A stretch of 39,456 nucleotides of DNA from Syntrophaceae bacterium UBA1163 (lineage in GTDB: Bacteria > Desulfobacterota > BSN033 > UBA1163), in NCBI GenBank assembly GCA_002311635.1, contig DBZJ01000233.1:1-39456 (forward strand), in the 5' to 3' direction. Shown in pieces: positions 15,420 to 21,201 of the stretch. Each line of letters starts with the position of its first letter. Within the stretch, counting starts at the first letter, position 1. Both the position numbers and the translations under genes were made by a program. The notes below the pieces were generated by a model that ran no database searches, had not been told where the DNA came from, and saw only the letters and a program-made list of their open reading frames with translations.

Positions 15420-16520
15420 TTAATCAAAATACAACCAGCACCTCACCTTATGTCTCGACCCTGTCTCTCGAAGGTCGGGCTCATGACCCACGCACCTTTC
15501 ACGAATCCTCTCCGTCATCCGGCTGCATCGGCTGTAGAACCGGCAGCCTGTAGGGATATTGATCGTGTCGAGCACATCTCCTTCGATGGCCTGGAGATAT
15601 CTCTTCTCCCTGATGTTCTGCGCGCTCGGGATGGATGCGAGGAGCGCCGATGTGTAAGGATGTTTTGAATTGCCCCTTTTTGATAAGACTTCTTTTGTCG
15701 GTCCGTACTCGAACACGGTGCCGCCGTACATGACGGCAACGCTGTCAGAGAGCTGCGAGATGATGCTGATGTCGTGACTGATCAACATGGTCGTAATCCC
15801 AAGCTCGGACTTGAGTTCCTCAAGGAGATCTACGATCTTTGACTGGATGGTGGCGTCGAGGCCCGTTGTCGGCTCGTCCGTGATCAGGAGCGACGGCTCG
15901 GAGGCCAGGGCCATCGCTATCATGATCCGTTGACACATGCCGCCCGAGAGGCCGTAGGGATAATGGTCGAACCTGAGGCGAGGCGAATCGATCTTCACCC
16001 GGTGGAGCCAAGATAGGGCGCGCTCCTTGGCCTCCCGCTCGGTTTTTGTGGATGTATGGAGTCGGATCGCCTCGGTGATCTGCTTTCCGACGGGCGTGAA
16101 GGGGTTGAGCGACGATCCGGGATTTTGAAAGGTCATGGCGATTTCCTTGCCCCGCACCTTGCTCATGATGCGCTCAGCGCCTCGCCGCCACCCCGCGACG
16201 TCCTTGCTCACCTCCATGATCTTGCCGTCCTTTGTCGTGAGCTTCACAAACTCCCCCAGGCCCTCGAGTAGGTCCTTCTGAATGCGGTCGGACCTGAGCC
16301 CAATCTTCCCGCTGATCACACCCGGCCCCGCACTGACGAGCCCCAAAACGGACAGGGCAGTGACGCTTTTGCCGCTGCCGCTCTCGCCGACAACACCGAG
16401 CGTCTGCCCTTTCATGACCTCGAGACTGACCCCATCCACGGAGCGGATGAAGGCCTGCTTGCTGCGGGAATGAAAGTAGGTGCGAAGGTCTTCAATCTTT
16501 AGTATCGGCACCGCTGTCAT
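15420..16520 (-). CDS. Peptide/nickel ABC transporter ATPase, DppD/OppD type
   Basis: A 366-residue ATPase partner of DppF. It has Walker A GESGSGKSVTA, Q-loop FQNPGSSLNP, signature LSGGMCQRI, Walker B LLITDEPTTGLD, HDIS and the C-terminal GCRFYSRCSR extension. An unusually long charged insertion lies between Walker A and the Q-loop (about residues 65-120, around GLGEFVKLTTKDGKIMEV), accounting for its above-average length. Its ATG overlaps the dppC stop (ATGA), as in dppC-dppD operons. Confidence 0.92.
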   Translation of the reverse strand: MTAVPILKIEDLRTYFHSRSKQAFIRSVDGVSLEVMKGQTLGVVGESGSGKSVTALSVLGLVSAGPGVISGKIGLRSDRIQKDLLEGLGEFVKLTTKDGKIMEVSKDVAGWRRGAERIMSKVRGKEIAMTFQNPGSSLNPFTPVGKQITEAIRLHTSTKTEREAKERALSWLHRVKIDSPRLRFDHYPYGLSGGMCQRIMIAMALASEPSLLITDEPTTGLDATIQSKIVDLLEELKSELGITTMLISHDISIISQLSDSVAVMYGGTVFEYGPTKEVLSKRGNSKHPYTSALLASIPSAQNIREKRYLQAIEGDVLDTINIPTGCRFYSRCSRMTERIRERCVGHEPDLRETGSRHKVRCWLYFD

Positions 16521-16669
16521 GAGTTCCTCTTGCCTTCCAGGATGTTGTTCAGGCCGTCGCCCAGGAGATGAAAACCGAGGATCGTGAACAGGATCGCCAG
16601 GGCAGGCGCAGTGGAGGGCCAGAACTTCCCCTGCATGAAGTAATTAGCCCCTGACTGCACCATGTTTCC
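16517..16669 (-). pseudogene. 3' fragment of dppC-type permease
   Basis: Read on the minus strand, this encodes GNMVQSGANYFMQGKFWPST, then APALAILFTILGFHLLGDGL and a short end before TGA. It is the C-terminus of a DppC/OppC permease, including its last membrane helix. The 5' part (more than 200 residues) is absent: upstream of about 16670 the DNA is instead the acyl-CoA dehydrogenase gene. Its stop overlaps the dppD start, as expected for the ancestral operon. Confidence 0.8.
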
Positions 16670-18080
16670 CCTCTCTCTCCAGATAGAGTTTGTAGGCCTT
16701 GCCGCCCTTCATCGTGACATTTCGACCCAGAAGGGTCAGTCCCTGTATGCCCGTGGTGCCTTCATGGATCGGATGAATCCGTGCGTCTCGATAATATTGT
16801 TCTAAGGGATAGTCGTCGCAGTAGCCCGACCCGCCCAGGCATTGTACCCCCTGGCTGACCGAGAGGATACCCATTTCCGACGGATAGCTTTTGGCAACCG
16901 GGGTCAAGAGGTCTAACAAAAGCTCGTTCTTTTCCTTTTCTTCTCCGGTGAGAACGATGGCGAGATCAGCATATTTCGCAGCTTGCATCAGCAAAGAGAG
17001 AGCGCCTTCTATCACCGAGCGTTGAAAAAGGAGCATGCGCTTCACGTCCGGGTGCTCGATGAGAGGAATTTGAGGCAGGGTGGGGTCCTTGGTTGACAAT
17101 TTTCTGCCCTGAAGTCGCGTCTTCGTATAGTCCAGGGCCGCATAGTACGCGGCCGAAGCAATGGCCGCAGCCCCTGCTCCGACGCCGATGCGTGCCTCGT
17201 TCATCATCTGAAACATGAGAAGGAGTCCTTGATGGGGCTCCCCTACCAAGTAGCCGCGGCAGTTATCGCTGTCTCCCATACTGAGCTGGGCGATGGGACA
17301 TCCTCGATAACCTAACTTGTGAAAGACTCCGGAGGTGACCACATCGTTGGAAACCAATTGACCTTTCTCGTCTATCCGCTTTTTGGGGACGACGAAGAGC
17401 GAGATGCCTTTCACGCCGGCAGGGGCGCCTTTGATTTTGGCCAGCATGAGATGGATCACGTTGTCCGCGCCGTCGTGGTCTCCGGCCGATATGAATATCT
17501 TTTGACCTTTGATCTTGTAGTAGCCATGATCCGTGGGTTCTGCCATCGTTGTGATGTCGGCGAGTGAACTTCCTGCTTCGGGTTCGGTCAAGGCCATGGT
17601 CCCCTGCCACTTTCCTGAAAGCATGTTAGGGAGATAGGTTTTCTTCAGGTCCTCTTTTCCAAAGTTTAGGATGAGACGGGCGGCCCCTGTGGTCAGCCCC
17701 GTATAGGCCGCCGCCGAATAATTCGCCGCGCAAAAAATAAACCTGGTCCCCATACCGATCATTTGAGGAAGCTGCTGCCCTCCCCACTCGAAGGGGATGT
17801 CGTCACCAAGCCAGCCCCCTGTGCCGCATTCCTCCAAAAGCTTTCTCACCGAGGAGTGGACCTTAATCTGATCCCCAACGAGTTCCGGGGGATTCTGGTC
17901 CATTTCCTGACAGATCGGCCAAAGAAGTCCCGTGGCCAGTTCCATGGCTGCCTTTAAGACCATGTCGAGCATTTTGCCGTCGTATTCTTTATAGTAATCG
18001 TATTGGGTCAGCGTGCCGACGTCAAAGACCTCGTGAAGCAAGAACTTTAAATTCCTTTCGCTGATAAACTTGGACGCCAT
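16644..18080 (-). CDS. Acyl-CoA dehydrogenase, C-terminally truncated
   Basis: A 478-residue FAD enzyme that would oxidise an acyl-CoA to the 2-enoyl-CoA in beta-oxidation. Family motifs: MALTEPEAGSSLADI, KGQKIFISAGDHD, NEARIGVGAGAA, the GVQCLGGSGYCDDYPLEQYY segment and IHEGTTGIQGL. The long (about 590-residue) subfamily continues after GRNVTMKGGKA with an extra C-terminal domain; here it stops 18 residues later, the last ones (KHGAVRG) being dppC DNA read in another frame. The truncation therefore comes from a DNA junction near 16665-16680. The catalytic core is complete, so activity is possible. A palindrome lies 145 bp upstream. Confidence 0.88.
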   Translation of the reverse strand: MASKFISERNLKFLLHEVFDVGTLTQYDYYKEYDGKMLDMVLKAAMELATGLLWPICQEMDQNPPELVGDQIKVHSSVRKLLEECGTGGWLGDDIPFEWGGQQLPQMIGMGTRFIFCAANYSAAAYTGLTTGAARLILNFGKEDLKKTYLPNMLSGKWQGTMALTEPEAGSSLADITTMAEPTDHGYYKIKGQKIFISAGDHDGADNVIHLMLAKIKGAPAGVKGISLFVVPKKRIDEKGQLVSNDVVTSGVFHKLGYRGCPIAQLSMGDSDNCRGYLVGEPHQGLLLMFQMMNEARIGVGAGAAAIASAAYYAALDYTKTRLQGRKLSTKDPTLPQIPLIEHPDVKRMLLFQRSVIEGALSLLMQAAKYADLAIVLTGEEKEKNELLLDLLTPVAKSYPSEMGILSVSQGVQCLGGSGYCDDYPLEQYYRDARIHPIHEGTTGIQGLTLLGRNVTMKGGKAYKLYLEREGKHGAVRG

Positions 18081-18224
18081 CTTTATGCCCTCCTGTCTCG
18101 TTAAAAGAGCAGTGTTATGAAAACGAATAACGGTTCAAACCAGGGGAAACGTTCCGCGAACGAAGTACTTCTCCGTCAAAACGCTTGTACTTTTTAACCT
18201 TATCAGTGGGTTATTATCAAGAGG

Positions 18225-18242
18225 CTAATGTTACAACGTTAG
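18225..18242. promoter_or_regulatory. Imperfect palindrome upstream of acyl-CoA dehydrogenase
   Basis: CTAATGTTACAACGTTAG is an 18-bp imperfect dyad, about 145 bp upstream of the acyl-CoA dehydrogenase start. Its core AATGTTACAA (18227-18236) recurs exactly in the palindrome at 20345-20363 in front of the Hdr operon, which suggests a shared repressor. Confidence 0.35.
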
Positions 18243-18340
18243 GTAGTATGGATTATAGCAGACGGGAATTTTTTGACTCTTCCTCCTGCCAGCATAAGGC
18301 ATGACTTCTTTGTGCGTGGGTTCGAGTTCATCCTTCGAAA

Positions 18341-19282
18341 TCAGACGGGCTTAAATGCCTTCAGGCTTTCGAGAAAATCGAGCATCTTGAGGTAAAGAAG
18401 ATCTCTTTTTCTGAGGATCTCTTCTTCCGTCCGCCCGCCATAATCATAAATGCCTTTGGCAGTACTGACGCCCAGATGTCCCTGTCTCACTCTTTCTTCG
18501 ATGAAGGGGTTTTCCCCGACCGTGCCCTTTGTCATATCATGGATCAAATTAAGTCCGGTGAAATCCAGGCTCTGGACGACGCCCACGATGGGAAGGCGTA
18601 TCCCGAGACTGGTCTTCACAGCTAAATCGATCTGCTCAGGAGTTGCCCAGCCGTTTGTGACCATCTCCAAAGCAGTACGGACGATCGCATTCTGAATCCG
18701 GTTGACAATGAAGCGCCGAACGAATTGTTTCATCACCAGGGGTTTTTTGCCGATTCTCTCCATCAATCCTGCGGTAAATTGCAGAACGCCCGCAGCCGTC
18801 GACGGCCCAGGGACCACTTCTACAAGAGGAATGATATGCGGAGGAGCAAACCAGTGGGCGACTACCACACGGGAAGGGTCTTTGACTTCTATGATTTTGA
18901 AGATGTCCAACCCTGAGGTGTTACTGGCCAAGGCCACGTCTTGCCGGCATGCGGCTTCCAATTGGGCAAAGACTTTTTTCTTGACTTCAGGAATTTCGGC
19001 CACTGCCTCCTGAATGAAATCCACTTCCCTGACTGCGCCTGCCAGGTCTGTTGTTGGCCGGATGCGGTCAAGGATCGCTGGGATCTCTTGAGGGTTCACC
19101 CGTCCGTAATCGGCCAAGGTCTGGAGGTTCGATTTCACCAACTCCAGCGCACGGGCCACGAGATCATCCTTCAAATCGACCAAATGCACCAGAATGCCAG
19201 CCTGGGCGAAGACCTGGGCGATGGAATGGCCCATCACTCCAGACCCGATCACAGCGGCGCATTTCACATTTTTCGGATCCAT
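18341..19282 (-). CDS. 3-hydroxyacyl-CoA dehydrogenase
   Basis: A 313-residue NAD-dependent dehydrogenase that oxidises a 3-hydroxyacyl-CoA to the 3-ketoacyl-CoA. The N-terminal Rossmann domain has AAVIGSGVMGHSIAQVFAQAG and Asp at VDLKDD for NAD; SNTSGLDI and AHWFAPPHIIPLVEV contain the catalytic His; the C-terminal helical domain has RFIVNRIQNAIVRTA and GIYDYGG. The HWFAPP form, unlike HFFNPV of the common enzyme, points to the branch that also holds carnitine dehydrogenase and lambda-crystallin. Placed between endonuclease IV and acyl-CoA dehydrogenase on the same strand. GGAGGTGATTCA precedes its ATG. Confidence 0.88.
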   Translation of the reverse strand: MDPKNVKCAAVIGSGVMGHSIAQVFAQAGILVHLVDLKDDLVARALELVKSNLQTLADYGRVNPQEIPAILDRIRPTTDLAGAVREVDFIQEAVAEIPEVKKKVFAQLEAACRQDVALASNTSGLDIFKIIEVKDPSRVVVAHWFAPPHIIPLVEVVPGPSTAAGVLQFTAGLMERIGKKPLVMKQFVRRFIVNRIQNAIVRTALEMVTNGWATPEQIDLAVKTSLGIRLPIVGVVQSLDFTGLNLIHDMTKGTVGENPFIEERVRQGHLGVSTAKGIYDYGGRTEEEILRKRDLLYLKMLDFLESLKAFKPV

Positions 19283-19353
19283 TGAATCACCTCCTGAGTC
19301 TTTTATCCTTACCGATGCGCGCCCGGGGTGAAAAAGAAAAGGCAGGACAAAGG

Positions 19354-20193
19354 TTAGGCGGTAAGACTTCTTATCACCTTCATGTTTTTCAGGTCTTCAA
19401 CGGTATCCTTCCTTGGGGTTTCCATAATCCCGGGGAGGTGGCTTAGTGAAGGATGATTGACCAGATATCTGAACCCTTCCAATCCGATGCATCCCTCACC
19501 GATGTGCCAATGTCGATCTTTTCTCGACCCCAAAGGAGTCTTTGAATCATTGAGATGCAGGAGATGGAGTCGTTTCAGGCCAATCGTTTGATCGAATTTT
19601 TCCAGGGTCCTATCAATTCCATTTTTATCAGAGAGGTCATAGCCTGCCTCAAACGTGTGGGCGGTGTCGAGACAGACCCCCATTCTTTGATGATCGTGAA
19701 CTCCCTCTATGATTTTTTTGATCTGATCAAAGGTATAGCCAACCTCCGTCCCTTGTCCTGCGGTATTCTCCATGAGGAGCATCACCCCATTTTCCACCTT
19801 TTCGAAAGCCTGATTGATCCCTTGTGAGACGGTTTCAATCGCCTGATCTTCTGAGGATTCCATCCGGTGACCGATATGGATGATCAGGTATTGCGCTCCT
19901 AATTGCTCTGCCCTTTGAAGATCCGTGGCGATCGAACGGACGGACCGTTTGTAGAATTTTGATTTAGCGGCGGCAATATTGGGTAGGTAGGGCATATGGA
20001 GAAAGATAGGGAACAAGGCAGAAGATCGAATGGAGGACCGGAATTGTTCCATCTCCTTTTTATTCAAAGGAGAATAATTCCATCCCCTTGGGTTTCGGGA
20101 GAAAAATTGGATGGTTTCGCAGCCCCTCGCATGGGCTCTTTCAACCACCTTGGAGAACCCTCCGGCAATGGAAATATGGAACCCAAACCGCAT
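19354..20193 (-). CDS. nfo: Endonuclease IV (AP endonuclease)
   Basis: A 279-residue zinc-dependent AP endonuclease that cuts DNA 5' to abasic sites in base excision repair. TIM-barrel metal-site segments are in order: FGFHISIAGG, LHMPYLPN, IHIGHR, LLMENTAGQG, VCLDTAHTFEAGYDL, LHLNDSKTPLGSRKDRHWHIGEG and IMETP. Size is typical. A good sigma-70 promoter lies about 50 bp upstream. The downstream 3-hydroxyacyl-CoA dehydrogenase follows after about 70 bp and may be read through from it. Confidence 0.94.
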   Translation of the reverse strand: MRFGFHISIAGGFSKVVERAHARGCETIQFFSRNPRGWNYSPLNKKEMEQFRSSIRSSALFPIFLHMPYLPNIAAAKSKFYKRSVRSIATDLQRAEQLGAQYLIIHIGHRMESSEDQAIETVSQGINQAFEKVENGVMLLMENTAGQGTEVGYTFDQIKKIIEGVHDHQRMGVCLDTAHTFEAGYDLSDKNGIDRTLEKFDQTIGLKRLHLLHLNDSKTPLGSRKDRHWHIGEGCIGLEGFRYLVNHPSLSHLPGIMETPRKDTVEDLKNMKVIRSLTA

Positions 20194-20241
20194 CCGTAAA
20201 ATCCTTGCGTGCGAAACATTTAAAAGTTAGAATAAGTACTA

Positions 20242-20269
20242 AATATAAGGGATGGTGGGTTGTTGTCAA
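20242..20269 (-). promoter_or_regulatory. Sigma-70 promoter of nfo
   Basis: On the minus strand: -35 TTGACA (20269-20264), a 16-bp spacer, -10 TATATT (20247-20242), about 50 bp before the nfo ATG. Confidence 0.6.
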
Positions 20270-20319
20270 TAGTTATTTGCCCCTCTGTAAGCCTCACGGA
20301 GAGGTCACCCATTTTTTGC

Positions 20320-20363
20320 TTGACAAAAAAAAGGGGCTATCGTAGGAATGTTACAAACATTCC
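20320..20363 (+). promoter_or_regulatory. Promoter and overlapping operator of the Hdr-hydrogenase-formate operon
   Basis: A consensus -35 TTGACA (20320-20325) is followed after 17 bp by a weak -10 TAGGAA (20343-20348). A perfect palindrome, GGAATGTT-ACA-AACATTCC (20345-20363), covers the -10 and start region, as expected of a repressor site. Because TTTTCCGGATTTTTTT follows, the same element could also act as a weak leader terminator; the AT-rich stem makes an operator more likely. Confidence 0.55.
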
Positions 20364-20469
20364 TTTTCCGGATTTTTTTACTCATCACTCAGGATCGCCA
20401 AAAAAATTTTGGATAGAGGTTCGTTCCGTGTAAGCGATTGATATCCTTGCAGACGGGGAGGTGGGAACA

Positions 20470-20976
20470 TTGGCCAAAGTTGAAAAAAAACCAAAGGGAA
20501 CAAAAAACGTTATACGGTCTTCGGAGTTAGACCCCAAGTTCAAGTATGAGGTGGCGAGTCAGCCCGGAGGAGAGAAGCTGAAGGTTTGCTATGCCTGCGG
20601 AGTTTGCACCGCAGGGTGCCCTGTGAGCGAGGTTTCCGAAGACTTCGATCCAAGGAAGATCATTCGGATGGTCCTGATGGGGATGAAGGAAAGGGTGCTT
20701 TCCTCTGATTTCATCTGGTACTGTACCCAGTGCTTCACTTGCAGTGGACACTGCCCACAAAATGTGAAATTTACCGATATCATGCGGGTGCTGAGGGATA
20801 TGGCAGTAAAGAACGGATATGTTGATTCCTCTTTTCTCCAAAAGGCGAAGGAACTGGATAGATTCTCCCAAAAGGTGAGGCATCGATTGATGAAATCGAT
20901 TGTGGCCAAGAAGGGAAAACCTTTCACCCTTAACCCAGGAGAATTATTGAGTCGGGTTGCCAAAGAGCTGGCATAA
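20470..20976 (+). CDS. hdrC: Heterodisulfide reductase-like subunit C (HdrC)
   Basis: A 168-residue iron-sulfur protein that wires electrons between HdrA and a partner. Two ferredoxin-type [4Fe-4S] motifs are seen: CYACGVCTAGCP (Cys40, 43, 46, 50) and CTQCFTCSGHCPQN (Cys85, 88, 91, 95), in the usual HdrC arrangement, with a helical C-terminus. I start it at the TTG at 20470 because GGGGAGG lies 8 nt upstream; a GTG at 20461 would overlap that site. It is the first gene of the run. Normally hdrB follows or precedes hdrC, but no HdrB gene (CCG domains) exists in the window. Confidence 0.88.
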   Translation: MAKVEKKPKGTKNVIRSSELDPKFKYEVASQPGGEKLKVCYACGVCTAGCPVSEVSEDFDPRKIIRMVLMGMKERVLSSDFIWYCTQCFTCSGHCPQNVKFTDIMRVLRDMAVKNGYVDSSFLQKAKELDRFSQKVRHRLMKSIVAKKGKPFTLNPGELLSRVAKELA

Positions 20977-21003
20977 CTTCTTTCAGGGATGGGATAGAAA
21001 TGG

Positions 21004-21180
21004 AATGTGCTTCAGACATTAGACCTTAGACTTCAGACATGAGACTGAACGTGGAAAGTGACCAGAGATTGCACAAAGATAAAGGCATGGCGGTTAGCAG
21101 ATGAATTAGCGCTTTTAATGCATATGGCTATCAAGTGGAAAAGTCTGGTGTCTAAAGTCTGAAGTCCAGTGTCTGAATTG
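21004..21180. repeat. Inverted short TCTGAAGTC-type repeats around a 100-bp core
   Basis: About 35 bp of TTCAGACAT-TAGAC-type text at 21008-21043 recurs as its approximate reverse complement (GTCTGGTGTCTAAAGTCTGA...) at 21146-21178. The arms would pair into a long stem around a roughly 100-bp non-coding core, in the only large gap before hdrA(I). Confidence 0.55.
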
Positions 21181-21201
21181 CAAAGAAAGGGAATGGGGAC
21201 C

